Position numbers and translations under genes: made by a program
Origin: Cohnella ginsengisoli
Lineage (GTDB): Bacteria; Bacillota; Bacilli; Paenibacillales; Paenibacillaceae
DNA: 64,000 bases
NCBI RefSeq assembly: GCF_029525555.1
Contig: NZ_JAPDHZ010000004.1
Location: forward strand, 310,001-374,000
Reading direction: 5' to 3'
Shown here: positions 46,953-56,354 of the stretch, piece by piece
Numbering within the stretch: the first letter of the stretch is position 1
How the letters are laid out: each line of letters opens with the position of its first letter
The notes under the pieces: model-generated
The model's database searches: none
Told to the model about the DNA's origin: nothing
What the model saw: only the letters and a program-made list of their open reading frames with translations

Positions 46953-47174
46953 ATGAGCAAGCCAGCAAGCCAGAGCAAAAGCGCTAAGGGCGGGACGAAG
47001 AAAAAAGCGCACGCCGAGCATGTCCAGCCTCAGATGAAGGTCGTTCTGTCGGACGTATGCGCCGTGTGCAAGACGCCTTGCGCGCGGGGCATCGCGTACC
47101 TCGAAAGGATGATGAAGCCGGGCGCGCTCGGCAAGGGCGTTCCCTGCGTCCTTACGCTTCCCAAAAAGGGATGA
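46953..47174 (+). CDS. small Cys-containing basic protein, function unknown
   Basis: 73 residues from ATG 46953, with GGAGGAG 11 bases upstream. The Lys-rich start (SKSAKGGTKKKAHAEH) may be disordered. The second half has DVCAVCKTPCARG (CxxCxxxC, possibly a metal site) and ends PCVLTLPKKG. No family recognised. Confidence 0.6.
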   Translation: MSKPASQSKSAKGGTKKKAHAEHVQPQMKVVLSDVCAVCKTPCARGIAYLERMMKPGALGKGVPCVLTLPKKG

Positions 47175-47386
47175 AGCGAGCGGGGAAATAAACGGAAGGG
47201 GAGAGCATTTCCCGGGCAACCGCATGATCCGACCCGCCTTGCCGACACTTCGGATTATCGGTCGAATCGTCCCGAAACTTTAATCTCTCCCCTTACCGCA
47301 ACTTTTGCGCGCGAGCGCGGTATATACGTTTACATACAAGAAAAATGGCGTTTGTCAACTCACGGGTAAAACGGAGGGATTTTTTT

Positions 47387-47962
47387 ATGAAGCTGCGCAG
47401 GCTTCTGATATTGACGGTAGCGCTATCTTTGGTCGGCGGCTCCGCCATATACGCGGACACGATCGCGCAGAAGGTGCGGATCGTCATTAACAAGCAGGAG
47501 CTGGACGACCAGGGCATGCTTGAGGACGGCAAAGCGTACGTAGGCGTCCGCAGCCTGGCCGACCTGATGAAGGCCCTCGTCATTTGGGACGACTCCGCGA
47601 AGAAGGTATCGATCGTCAAGCCGAACGTGCACATGTTTTTAATGGACGGCAGCAAGCCGTTCGGAGGCGTGGAGCGCGGCAAGAAGAGCTTCAAGGTGTT
47701 TTCGCAGGTGGACAATCTCACCGTATCGATCAACGCATTCAAGGTGACGATCGCGGACCCCTACGGCGACGAAAAGGAGATCGAGACGCACACGAGCAAG
47801 GAGAGCGACTTTCCGACGGACAAGGACAACTTTTGGTTCACGAGCGGCGAATACGCCTATAATTTCAGCAGCGTAGGCAAGTACACGATCCGCTTCTGGA
47901 TGAAGGCGGCTGACAGCGGCGCGTATCAGGTCGTGTCGGAGAAGACCGTATTCGCCAAATAA
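47387..47962 (+). CDS. secreted stalk-domain (copper amine oxidase N-terminal-like) protein
   Basis: 191 residues. Signal peptide at 1-24 (LLILTVALSLVGGSAIYA). Residues about 30-80 (VRIVINKQELDDQGMLEDGK, then YVGVRSLADLMKALV and WDDSAKKVSIVK) form the short beta fold common in secreted Paenibacillus proteins. A C-terminal Ig-like beta domain ends VSEKTVFAK. ACGGAGGGA lies 9 bases before ATG 47387. The role is unknown, probably at the cell surface. Confidence 0.8.
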   Translation: MKLRRLLILTVALSLVGGSAIYADTIAQKVRIVINKQELDDQGMLEDGKAYVGVRSLADLMKALVIWDDSAKKVSIVKPNVHMFLMDGSKPFGGVERGKKSFKVFSQVDNLTVSINAFKVTIADPYGDEKEIETHTSKESDFPTDKDNFWFTSGEYAYNFSSVGKYTIRFWMKAADSGAYQVVSEKTVFAK

Positions 47963-47989
47963 TCCGCGCCGGGCGCGGGACCCTGCACG

Positions 47990-48016
47990 AGCCGCGAAGC
48001 TGGATCGCGGCTTTTG
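47990..48016 (+). terminator. intrinsic terminator
   Basis: AGCCGCGA pairs with TCGCGGCT across AGCTGGA, followed by TTT. Confidence 0.75.
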
Positions 48017-48025
48017 GCGCGTCGT

Positions 48026-48054
48026 TTGACCCGGTACGGGGTTAGTGATAGGAT
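48026..48054 (+). promoter_or_regulatory. promoter of the DUF1292 gene
   Basis: TTGACC (48026-48031), 17 bases, TAGGAT (48049-48054), about 40 bases upstream of the ATG. Confidence 0.6.
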
Positions 48055-48094
48055 AGGGCGAAGACTAATTTAACCGATGAACGGAGGTTCTCCC

Positions 48095-48385
48095 ATGAGC
48101 GACCATGTTCATGACGAAAACTGCGATCACGAGCACGACGAAGCCGTATTCGTCGTGACCGACGAGGATGGCAACGAGCACGAGATGGTGCTGGTGTATA
48201 CGTTCGAGAGCGGGGACCAAGCGTACGCGGTGCTGCTCGACCGCAACGACCCGGACGACGACGGCGTCATCTTCCGGATCGAGGAAGACGGCGAGGACGA
48301 AGTCCTGGTCAACATCGAAGACGACGAAGAATGGGAACGCGTCATGAAGGTGTACGAGGAGCTGGCCGCACAGGAAGCGGACTGA
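48095..48385 (+). CDS. DUF1292 (YrzB-like) acidic protein
   Basis: 96 residues, very acidic. The core VFVVTDEDGNEHEMVLVYTF and AYAVLLDRNDPDDDGVIFRI matches DUF1292 proteins, which usually sit next to the Holliday-junction resolvase gene yrrK. That neighbour is missing here. A His/Asp/Cys-rich head (SDHVHDENCDHEHDE) could bind metal. ATG 48095 has ACGGAGG 9 bases upstream. Function unknown. Confidence 0.85.
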   Translation: MSDHVHDENCDHEHDEAVFVVTDEDGNEHEMVLVYTFESGDQAYAVLLDRNDPDDDGVIFRIEEDGEDEVLVNIEDDEEWERVMKVYEELAAQEAD

Positions 48386-48397
48386 ACGCTCGCGCAA

Positions 48398-48455
48398 AAA
48401 AGCCAATCCGATCAAATGGGCGACGAAGCCGTCATTTGAAGGATTGGCTCTTTTT
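48398..48455. terminator. bidirectional terminator
   Basis: AGCCAATCC (48401-48409) pairs with GGATTGGCT (48441-48449). A run of A precedes it and T follows, so it serves both convergent genes. Confidence 0.85.
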
Positions 48456-48463
48456 GTGTCCGT

Positions 48464-49932
48464 TTAAGAGATGGCGGTCTCTTCGACGATGACCTTGACG
48501 AATTCGACGTTGCGGTCTTCCGGTCCTTTGACGGGCAGCCCGACCTCGAGGTGGTCGACGATGTAGTCGATGTTGTCCTGGGAGATGACCTCCCGGGCAG
48601 CAGGATCGGAATGCCCGGCGGATAAACATAGATGAATTCGGCGATGATCCGGCCCGCCGACGCGCGGAACGGCACGATCTCCGTCTCTCCGTAGAAGGCG
48701 TCTCTCGGGGTGAGGGAGAGGTGCGGAATCTGCGGAATCTCGACGACCAGCTCCTTGATCTCGCCTTTGCCCATGTAAGTATCGGACAGCTCGCGCAGCG
48801 CGGTGAGCAGGATGCCCATCGAGGTGTCGTCGTCGCCCGGCGTCACGAGACACAAAATATTGTACATGTCGCTGAGCTCGACCTCGATGCGGTACTGGTC
48901 ACGCAGCCAGTTCTCCGCGTCGTATCCCGTGATGCCCAGATGTCGGACATGGATCGTCAGCTTGGTCGGGTCGTAATCGAAGGTCGCTTCCTCGCCCAGA
49001 ATATCCTCGCCGAAGCAGTACAGTCCCGGTATCGAATTGATCACCACGCGGGCCTGCGAGGCTCTTGCGACGGCGTTCGCCGCCAGCTCCCTGCCGTTCG
49101 TCGCCAGGTGACGGCGAGCCGCGTCCAGCGAGGCAAGCAGCGGGTAAGAGGTCGACGTCGTCGTCAGCAGACTCAGAATCGTCTGTACGCGCTGGATGTT
49201 GACGAGCGCGCCTTTGACGTTGAGCACGGAGCTCTGCGTCATCGAGCCGCCGAGCTTGTGCACGCTCGTCGCGGCCATGTCGGCGCCTGCGGCCATCGCG
49301 GACAGCGGCAGCTCGTCGGAGAAGTGAATGAGCGCGCCGTGCGCTTCGTCGACGAGCACCGGGATGTCGTACTCGTGAACGAGATCGACGATCTCCTTCA
49401 GGTTGGCGCACACGCCGTAATAGGTTGGGTTGATGATGAGTACCGCGGAGGCGTCGGGATGGCGCTCAAGCGCCCTGCGTACCGATTGTGTCGTCACGCC
49501 GTGATCGATCCCGAGATTCCGGTCGCGCGCGGGCGACAGAAAGACGGGCCGCGCGCCGGCGAAGATGATCGCCGACAGGATCGACTTGTGCACGTTGCGC
49601 GGGACGATGATCTTGTCGCCGTGGCCGCAGACGGACAGGATCATCGCCATGATCGCCGTGCTGGTGCCTTGGACGGAGAAGAAAGTCGCATCGGCGCCGA
49701 AGGCGTCCGCGGCGAGCCGCTGCGCTTCGAGAATGACGCTTACCGGCTGGTGAAGGTCGTCGAGCGGCGCGATATTGATCAGGTCGATGTCCAGAACGTT
49801 CTGGCCGACGAAGCTGCGGAATTCGGGATCCATGCCCGCGCCCTTCTTGTGGCCGGGGATATGGAACTGGACGGGATTGCGTTCCTTGTGGCGCAGCAGC
49901 GCATCGAACAAGGGCGTGCGGGAATGGTCCAC
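48464..49932 (-). CDS. speA: arginine/lysine/ornithine decarboxylase (PLP fold III-like group), frameshifted
   Basis: 489 residues after correction, the size of the Bacillus SpeA type. The N terminus has TPLFDALLRHKERNPVQFHI and PGHKKGAGMDPEF. The PLP lysine lies in ATSVHKLGGSMTQSSVLNV (about residue 225), with DEAHGALIHF before it. The C-terminal Orn/Arg/Lys decarboxylase domain ends LPVKGPEDRNVEFVKVI. It makes agmatine (or cadaverine/putrescine) for polyamine synthesis. One base is missing at C3 48592-48594; four C gives LPGEVISQDNIDYIV. GTG 49932 is chosen because GTGAGG lies 6 bases upstream. The strict substrate is not decidable; SpeA is the likeliest. Confidence 0.88.
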
Positions 49933-50103
49933 TTTAACCTCACTGCCTTTCAATGCCGAACATAGAATGCGAACAAGCATGAGTATAGCAAAACCGCGGG
50001 GGGATTGCAACCGCCGAAAAACGTCGCCGGGACCGGCTGCCCGAGCCTATCGTACGCGGGGGCGCGCGCGCCAAGCTGTCACGAAAACGTCATGCGCTTT
50101 CAT

Positions 50104-50132
50104 TTGGAACGACCCTGGCGTTGTGCTACCAT
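50104..50132 (+). promoter_or_regulatory. probable promoter of the MFS gene
   Basis: TTGGAA (50104-50109), 17 bases, TACCAT (50127-50132). Confidence 0.5.
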
Positions 50133-50206
50133 ATGAGGTATAGATGAAGGCCGGCTCCCGATCGATGCGGGCGCGGGTCTTTAATAGGGTTAAAGGAGAA
50201 AAAAAC

Positions 50207-51392
50207 GTGAAAAGCAGGCTGATCATCGTAGGACTTATGTTGTTCACCGTATTCGTAGGATTCGGCATCATCATCCCGATCCTGCCGCAGCTGGTGACAA
50301 ATGCCAGCCCGGAATCGGCGAACTGGCATACGGGCGGCATGCTGTCGCTCTATTCGTTCGTGTCGTTCCTGCTGTCTCCCGTATGGGGCGGCGTCTCCGA
50401 GCGCATCGGACGCAGGCCGGTCATCATGATCGGCGTGCTCGGCTTCGCCGCCAGCTTCCTGATGTTCGGACTCGCGGACGGGAATCTGTGGATCATGTAT
50501 GCGTCGCGGCTGCTCGGCGGTTTGTTCTCCGGCGCGGTCACCGCTTGCATCGTCGCTTACGTCGCGGACATTACGTCCGAAGAGAACCGTACGAAGGGAA
50601 TGGCCGTCGTCGGCATGAGCATCGGCATGGGTTTTACGTTCGGCCCGTTTATCGGCGGCGAGTTGAGCCATCTGTTTTCCTTGAACACGCCGTTTTTCGC
50701 CGCGGCCGCGCTGTCGCTGCTCACGTTTTTGGCCGCCTGGCTCAAGCTTCCCGAATCGCTCACGGCGGACAAGCGCGAAGCGGCCAGGCTGCGCAAGCGC
50801 GAGTCCCGCTGGACCGCTTTTCAAGGACCGCTTAAGCAGCTGTACGTGCTCGCGTTTTTTTGTCACGTTCTCGCTGGCCATATTGGAAGGAACGCTGCAG
50901 CTGTACGGCATCGACAAGTTCGACGTCACGCCGCGCAAGATCGGCCTCATGTTCTTCTTCTGCGGCCTGGTCGGCGCGCTCGTGCAGGGCGGGATCGTGC
51001 GGCGGCGCGTCAAGCAGGGGCAGGAGAGCCGTTATATCGCGGTCGGGCTCGTCATCTCTGCGGCAGGCTTCTTCCTGCTGCTGACGGCGCAGAACTGGAT
51101 CGCCGCTTCCGTGTACCTTTGCATCTTCGGCGTCGGCAATTCGCTCATCAAGCCGTGCGTCACCTCGCTGATCACGCAGAAGACGACCGTTTCCCAGGGC
51201 GTCGCCTCCGGCCTCAGCTCCTCCATGGACAGCCTCGGCCGGATCGTCGGACCGCTGCTCGGCGCCGCGCTCTTGGCCGCGCAAGCCGGGCTTCCTTTTA
51301 TCGTGTCCGGCCTGCTGTCGCTTGGCGCGCTTGGCCTGCTCGCCGGCTACCGGAGCTCCGATCGCGCCTCGTCGCGTTCGCAGCGAGCCTGA
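50207..51392 (+). CDS. MFS multidrug-type exporter, frameshifted
   Basis: 394 residues and twelve helices after correction. The loop 2-3 motif GGVSERIGRRPVIMIG (about 57-72) and a TetA/DHA1-like GGLFSGAVTACIVAYVADIT are present. Seven T at 50855-50861 break the frame after VLAFF; six gives VLAFFVTFSLAILEG. It probably expels small hydrophobic compounds by proton antiport. GTG 50207 has AAAGGAG 8 bases upstream, and an ATG 63 bases earlier has none. The C terminus is short and basic. A terminator follows. Confidence 0.87.
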
Positions 51393-51425
51393 CGGCGCCA
51401 ATCGTCGGACCGCCTCCTCAGTCGG

Positions 51426-51453
51426 ACCGCCTCCTCTATAAGGGGCGGTTTTC
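51426..51453 (+). terminator. intrinsic terminator after the MFS gene
   Basis: ACCGCCTC pairs with GGGGCGGT, followed by TTTTC. The left arm is part of a 16-base direct repeat (GTCGGACCGCCTCCTC) present twice at about 51404-51436. Confidence 0.65.
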
Positions 51454-51498
51454 ATTTGCCTTCAGGAAGACATTGGAAGCGGCCCGGGTCTGATTCCT

Positions 51499-51516
51499 TC
51501 TCAGACTTAAGTCTGA
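51499..51516. promoter_or_regulatory. perfect 18-base palindrome, probable repressor operator
   Basis: CTCAGACTTAAGTCTGAG is fully symmetric and lies about 100 bases upstream of the RND pump start, in the only sizeable gap around it. This is the size expected for TetR- or MarR-type operators. No regulator gene is adjacent. Confidence 0.55.
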
Positions 51517-51614
51517 GAGAAGATCCGGTCTCTGGCCGTTGTTGCCTCTAGCCCCTTCTCCTTTATGCTTGATCGTAGCCGATGCAAGCAAGAGGAGAGA
51601 GGGGCTATTTTAAC

Positions 51615-54600
51615 GTGAGTTCATTCATTCAAGGCGTATTCAAAAACAAGGCGGCGGTCGTCATCCTGGTCGTGATGACGCTGGGCCTGGGCGTCTTCAG
51701 CTACTTCAAGCTGCCCATGGAGTTTCTGCCCGAAGCCGACAACCCGCAGGTGACCGTCAGCGTCATCGGTCCGGGCTACAACACCGCCACGATGGAGCGG
51801 GAGGTGACGGATCCGCTCGAGCAGGCGCTGTCTGCGATCAAGGGCAAGACGAGTATGCTGTCGACGTCGGGAGACGGGTATTCGCAGCTCAACTTGAACT
51901 TCGACGCGAAAACCGACATGTCGGAGGCGAAGGCCGAGGTCGAAAAGGCGGCGGCAGCCGTGCAACTGCCCGAACGCGTATCGAAGCCTTACGTCATCCA
52001 GTACAACACGTCGATGATTCCGATCTCGTTCCTGTCGCTGACGTTCAAGGACGGACTAAGCGACGCGGAGAAGGCCAAAGCCGAAGCGCGCGCGGTAGAC
52101 GCCTTCCGGGCGATCGACGGCGCAGGCCAGGTCCAGCTGTCGGGCAAGTCGAGCCCGAGCATCGCGATCAAGCCGGACGCCGCGAAACTCGCTGCCAAGG
52201 GCGTGCCGGTACAGGCGCTGTACGCGGTATTGCAAGGACGCACCGCGTCGGCGTCGGTCGGCGCGGCCGTGCTTGACGGCGAGGCCGTCAACCTGAACGT
52301 GAGCGCCGAGCTGGGCAGCGCCGAGGATGTCGCGAAGCTGCCCGTCGCGCCGGGCGTGAAGCTGTCCGATGTTGCCAGCGTGACGCAATCCGACGACAAA
52401 GAGAGCGTGAGCCGCATCGACGGCAAGGATGCGCTTATGATCGTCGTCTCCAAAGGCGCGAACGCCAATGCCGTCAGCGTGGGCAAGGACGTCGAGAAGA
52501 CGGCCGATCGCCTGATGAAAGAGGACGGCAACATGGAGCTCAAGGTTATCATGAGCACCTCTGACCAGGTCGTTCACTCCGTGAACAGCATGATGCGCGA
52601 AGTGCTGATGGGCGCGCTTTTCGCCACCGTCGTCATTCTGCTGTTCATGCGCAACCTGCGGGCGACGCTCGTCACGATCGTATCGATCCCGCTGTCGCTC
52701 GGGCTGACGCTCTACCTCCTCGACCTGTCGGGCATCAGCCTCAACATCCTGACGCTGGGCGGCGTGGCCGTCGCCGTCGGACGGCTCGTAGACGACAGCA
52801 TCGTCGTCATCGAGAACATTTTCCGCAGGCTCCAAAAGGAGAAGTTCTCCATCTCGCTCGTGATCGACGCGACCAAGGAAGTGTCCACGGCGATCACCGC
52901 CTCGACGCTCACGACCGTTGCGGTATTCCTGCCGATGGGCCTGCTCCGCGGCTCCCTGCAGTCGTTCCTTCTGCCTTTCGCGTTGACGGTCACCTATTCG
53001 CTGCTGTCCTCGCTGCTCGTCGCGCTGACCGTCATCCCGCTCATGAGCGCGGGACTGCTGAAGCGTTCCGAGATCAAGGAGCACCAGCCTTCCAAGCGCT
53101 TCGGCGGCTTCCTCGAATGGAACCTGAAGCACAAATGGCTGCCGCTGCTCGTCGCGCTGATCCTGCTCGTCGGCTCGATCGCGACTTACTTCAGCCTGCC
53201 GAAGGGCGCGATCGATTCGTCCGACGCATCGAACATTAACGTACAGCTGTCTTATCCGCAGGATACGCCGGTCGGCGACGTGCTCGAGAACGGCAAAAAG
53301 CTCGAGGCGTTCCTCTTGAAGCAAGAAGGCCAAGAGTGGGTGAGCATGGACATGGGCAACAGCGCGGACGGCGCCATGTACGGCAACGTCAAGTCGCCTA
53401 CCCAGGTCGACTACACGATCCAGATGAAGCCGAAGGCCGACGCGGAAAAAATCATCGAAGCGGTCAAGACCGAGCGCGCGAACTATCCCGGCGCCGAGCT
53501 GTCCGCATCCGCGGGCTCGCTGATGTTCGGCGGCGGGGGCAGCCAGGTATTCGTCGACATCGTCGGCGACGATCCGGATGAGCTGACCAAGACGGCCGAC
53601 GTCGTCATGGCCAAGATCAAGCCGATCGAAGACGTGCTCAAGGTCGCTAGCAATCAACAGGAGCGCAAAACCGTCTATACGCTCCAGGTCGACCCGGCGG
53701 TCGCCAAGGCATCGGACATCGCTTCCCAGCTGCAGGGCATGCTGAACGCGGTACCGCTCGGCAACGTCGTCAAGGAAGGCCAGCTGCTGCCGGTTTCGCT
53801 CGAGCCGCTGCTGAAGCCAGGCGCTTCCGCCGAGCTGAACGATCTGACCGTCGCGACGGACGAAGGTCCGAAGAAGCTGTCCCAGATCGCCGAATGGGTC
53901 AAGAGCGACCAGCCGACCGAAGCCTACCACAAGGATGGCAAGACGTATATCCGCGTCAGCGCCACGGTCGAGCCGGCGCAGCTGTCGATCGTCGGTGGCA
54001 AAATCTCGGACGCTATGAAGGACGTCAAGCCGGCGGATGGCGTGAAGCTGTACGTAGGCGGCGCGTCCGCCGACCAGAACGCGGACTTCGCGAGCCTGTT
54101 CATGATGATGCTCGTCTCGATCGGCATCGTCTACTTGATCATGGTGTTCACGTTCAAGACGCTGCGGGCGCCGCTCGCGATCATGGCTTCGATCCTGTTC
54201 GTGCCGATCGGCGCCGTGCTCGGCCTGATCGTCACCGGCGTGACGCCAGACTTCACCGCGATCTTCGGCATCGTCATGCTGATCGGCATCGTCGTCACCA
54301 ACGCGATCGTGCTGATCGACCGCGTCAAGAAAAACGAAGCGAGCATGCCGATTCGCGAGGCGTTGATCGAAGCGGCCGGCACGCGGATGCGTCCGATCCT
54401 CATGACGGCCATCGCGACCGTATGCGCCATGCTGCCTCTCGTGTTCGGCTCGTCGGAGAGCGGCAGCATCGTGTCGCAGAGTCTCGCCATCGTCGTCATC
54501 GGCGGCCTGATCGTCGCGACGCTGCTGACGCTGGTGCTCGTGCCTTGCGTCTACGAGCTGCTGCACTTCCGCAAGGCGAAGCGCCAGCGGCGCGCGGCGA

Positions 54601-54620
54601 GCCAATCGGCCGCGGCCTAA
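51615..54620 (+). CDS. RND-family efflux pump (AcrB/SwrC type)
   Basis: 1001 residues from GTG 51615 (AGGAGAGAGGGG upstream). Helix 1 (AAVVILVVMTLGLGVFSYF) precedes a first large extracellular domain (about 40-325). The core helices include the proton-relay pair in VAVGRLVDDSIVVIENIFRR (about 395-412). The second extracellular domain spans about 540-830, and a helix bundle ends with IVVTNAIVLIDRV and RMRPILMTAIATVCAMLPL. The Gram-positive homolog SwrC/YerP exports surfactin-like lipopeptides and other amphiphiles. No adaptor gene is adjacent, so it may act alone. Terminator 20 bases after the stop. Confidence 0.93.
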   Translation: MSSFIQGVFKNKAAVVILVVMTLGLGVFSYFKLPMEFLPEADNPQVTVSVIGPGYNTATMEREVTDPLEQALSAIKGKTSMLSTSGDGYSQLNLNFDAKTDMSEAKAEVEKAAAAVQLPERVSKPYVIQYNTSMIPISFLSLTFKDGLSDAEKAKAEARAVDAFRAIDGAGQVQLSGKSSPSIAIKPDAAKLAAKGVPVQALYAVLQGRTASASVGAAVLDGEAVNLNVSAELGSAEDVAKLPVAPGVKLSDVASVTQSDDKESVSRIDGKDALMIVVSKGANANAVSVGKDVEKTADRLMKEDGNMELKVIMSTSDQVVHSVNSMMREVLMGALFATVVILLFMRNLRATLVTIVSIPLSLGLTLYLLDLSGISLNILTLGGVAVAVGRLVDDSIVVIENIFRRLQKEKFSISLVIDATKEVSTAITASTLTTVAVFLPMGLLRGSLQSFLLPFALTVTYSLLSSLLVALTVIPLMSAGLLKRSEIKEHQPSKRFGGFLEWNLKHKWLPLLVALILLVGSIATYFSLPKGAIDSSDASNINVQLSYPQDTPVGDVLENGKKLEAFLLKQEGQEWVSMDMGNSADGAMYGNVKSPTQVDYTIQMKPKADAEKIIEAVKTERANYPGAELSASAGSLMFGGGGSQVFVDIVGDDPDELTKTADVVMAKIKPIEDVLKVASNQQERKTVYTLQVDPAVAKASDIASQLQGMLNAVPLGNVVKEGQLLPVSLEPLLKPGASAELNDLTVATDEGPKKLSQIAEWVKSDQPTEAYHKDGKTYIRVSATVEPAQLSIVGGKISDAMKDVKPADGVKLYVGGASADQNADFASLFMMMLVSIGIVYLIMVFTFKTLRAPLAIMASILFVPIGAVLGLIVTGVTPDFTAIFGIVMLIGIVVTNAIVLIDRVKKNEASMPIREALIEAAGTRMRPILMTAIATVCAMLPLVFGSSESGSIVSQSLAIVVIGGLIVATLLTLVLVPCVYELLHFRKAKRQRRAASQSAAA

Positions 54621-54635
54621 TCCGCCGCAAGCGCC

Positions 54636-54670
54636 AAGCAGCCCCTCCGGGTCCCGGAGGGGCTGCTTTT
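54636..54670 (+). terminator. intrinsic terminator after the RND gene
   Basis: AAGCAGCCCCTCCGG pairs perfectly with CCGGAGGGGCTGCTT, followed by TT. It may also work for the opposing gene. Confidence 0.9.
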
Positions 54671-54743
54671 GCGTTGTCGGCTGTTTGGCTTTGGCGAAAT
54701 TTGGTGTATGAATGAGTATGGCGGACGGCGGCCCAAGCTTCCG

Positions 54744-55385
54744 CTAGAAGGATAGTTTGTACAGCGGCAGCAGCCGACGGAACGTATCCTCGGCCGTCCG
54801 CAGCAGGCTGTCCGGATCTCGCAGGCGTTCGTCGCCGCGCGCGATATGGAGGCCGCAGGTGATCTCCGCCGCCTTGACCGTTCTGAGCCTGGCCAGCCAC
54901 TCGGTCATCGATTCGGCAGAGAGCTCGGCATGCGGCACGCCGTCAGGCAGCATATGGTCCTTGGACCAGACGAACGAAGCGGGGATCGCCGCGCGGATCG
55001 AATCGAGCTCGTCCGCCGCGCGTTCCGCGAATACCGTCTTGTTGCCGCTTTCGTAGATGATAGCGAACTGGATGAACAGATGCGTGGACCACAATCCGAT
55101 CTGAAAATGAGGATGCGCTTTGTAGCCGCGGGGATGACGCGACCACGCGACCCAAGTGTCGTTCGGCGGATTGACCGACCGCCTGGCGTGCTTGGCCACG
55201 TGCGGATACATAGGTTCCGCGCACAGTTCGGCCAGATATGGAGCCAGTTCGCTCCCGAGGCGCTCAAGCTTGGGCCGTACTTGACGGATGATCGCTTCCA
55301 TCCGGCCTTCGAGTCCCGGGACGCGCATGGCGTCGAAGTCCGAATCCGTAAAACCCGCGAATCCGGCGTTTATTCGTGTGGACAT
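54744..55385 (-). CDS. DUF1054 (YktB-like) protein
   Basis: 213 residues. The core ARRSVNPPNDTWVAWSRHPR (about 66-85) and HFQIGLWSTHLFIQFAIIYE are hallmark stretches of DUF1054/YktB proteins of Bacilli. They are cytoplasmic and of unknown biochemical role. ATG 55385 has GAGGTG 6 bases upstream. A longer in-frame start 45 bases earlier lacks a ribosome site. Confidence 0.9.
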   Translation of the reverse strand: MSTRINAGFAGFTDSDFDAMRVPGLEGRMEAIIRQVRPKLERLGSELAPYLAELCAEPMYPHVAKHARRSVNPPNDTWVAWSRHPRGYKAHPHFQIGLWSTHLFIQFAIIYESGNKTVFAERAADELDSIRAAIPASFVWSKDHMLPDGVPHAELSAESMTEWLARLRTVKAAEITCGLHIARGDERLRDPDSLLRTAEDTFRRLLPLYKLSF

Positions 55386-55558
55386 GCTAGTCACCTCAGA
55401 GGCAAATTTCGCTTTGCTTTTTGCCCTCACTATACCGGAAAATAGTCAAGAAACCAAGTTGCCATAACATAAGATGAAGTATAAGATAAGGGTAAGAACA
55501 AATTGTCTGAACATTCGGTCAACAACTCGATCGCTGCCCATACCGCAGGAGGGGGGGG

Positions 55559-56161
55559 ATGGCCGTGAACCGCAGCCATGAAGTCGAATATTGCAATTTG
55601 GAGCTTCGATTCGATCGCGGACAGATTCAGAGTTTGATTCGGGATTTGATCCAAGAAGGCTATTCCCTGTACTGGAACGAGAGCGAGTCGTTTTTTCTCG
55701 TTTCCGTGCGCACGGGGAGGAAGCTGCTGAAACTGCGTTTTCAGCGAACCAGCGGACGCTACAAGATGGTCGGCGATTATTTGGTCAAGGACGAGAAGTT
55801 CGCGCTGTGGCTGGAGAAGCTGATCAACGATTCGCGAGGTCATGCCGTCGTCAAGCGTTTTCGGGACCGTCACTTGTTGATAGAGAATATTATGTTCGGC
55901 GAAATCATACGTCTCGTGGAGGTGTCAGGCATGGAGCATCGGATTATATTCCAGAAGCGCCCTCAGATCACGGTAGAAGATATGATTCAGGCTTACAAAT
56001 CGAGGCGTGCCGAGCAGCGCGCAGGCGTGCTGCGGCTTGAGATCGACTACGAGTTGGCCGTGCTGCACGAAGCGATCCAGTCGGGCGACGCGGAGGGGGT
56101 CGAAGCGTCCAAGGCGAAGCTCGCTTCGATGAGGCTTGAGAGCCTTCAGCTCGAACTTTAA
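55559..56161 (+). CDS. conserved-looking cytoplasmic protein, function unknown
   Basis: 200 residues from ATG 55559 with AGGAGG 6 bases upstream (the following G run reaches the start). A mixed alpha/beta first half (FFLVSVRTGRKLLKLRFQRT; HLLIENIMFGEIIRLVEVSG) precedes a long charged helix at about 135-200 (AYKSRRAEQRAGVLRLEID). No signal or membrane segment and no motif recognised. It stands alone with its own terminator. Confidence 0.7.
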   Translation: MAVNRSHEVEYCNLELRFDRGQIQSLIRDLIQEGYSLYWNESESFFLVSVRTGRKLLKLRFQRTSGRYKMVGDYLVKDEKFALWLEKLINDSRGHAVVKRFRDRHLLIENIMFGEIIRLVEVSGMEHRIIFQKRPQITVEDMIQAYKSRRAEQRAGVLRLEIDYELAVLHEAIQSGDAEGVEASKAKLASMRLESLQLEL

Positions 56162-56186
56162 TATGGACGATATCGCATGGATGAAG

Positions 56187-56212
56187 GACGCTCCGGGAGG
56201 AGCGTCTTTTTT
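56187..56212 (+). terminator. intrinsic terminator
   Basis: GACGCTCC pairs with GGAGCGTC, followed by six T. Confidence 0.88.
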
Positions 56213-56354
56213 ACGGCTTAATTGCTTGATTGGTGTTGTCCTGCGACGCATCAACGGGTTAAAATGTGGGATGGCTACGATGACGTCGCGAACGCGGCAT
56301 AGCAACGAGCGCGAATAAGGATGACATGGGACGAATCCGGAGGAGGATATTCGA

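Noticed and set aside
51404..51436. 16-base tandem direct repeat as regulatory site
   Set aside because: It overlaps the end of the MFS gene's terminator and has no symmetry or nearby promoter; it looks like a local duplication.
52056..54605. A long minus-strand frame (849 residues) opposite the RND gene
   Set aside because: Arg/Asp/His-rich, low-complexity sequence mirroring the codon structure of a GC-rich gene; no ribosome site or family likeness. Other long antisense frames (for example 16032-17930) were dropped for the same reason.
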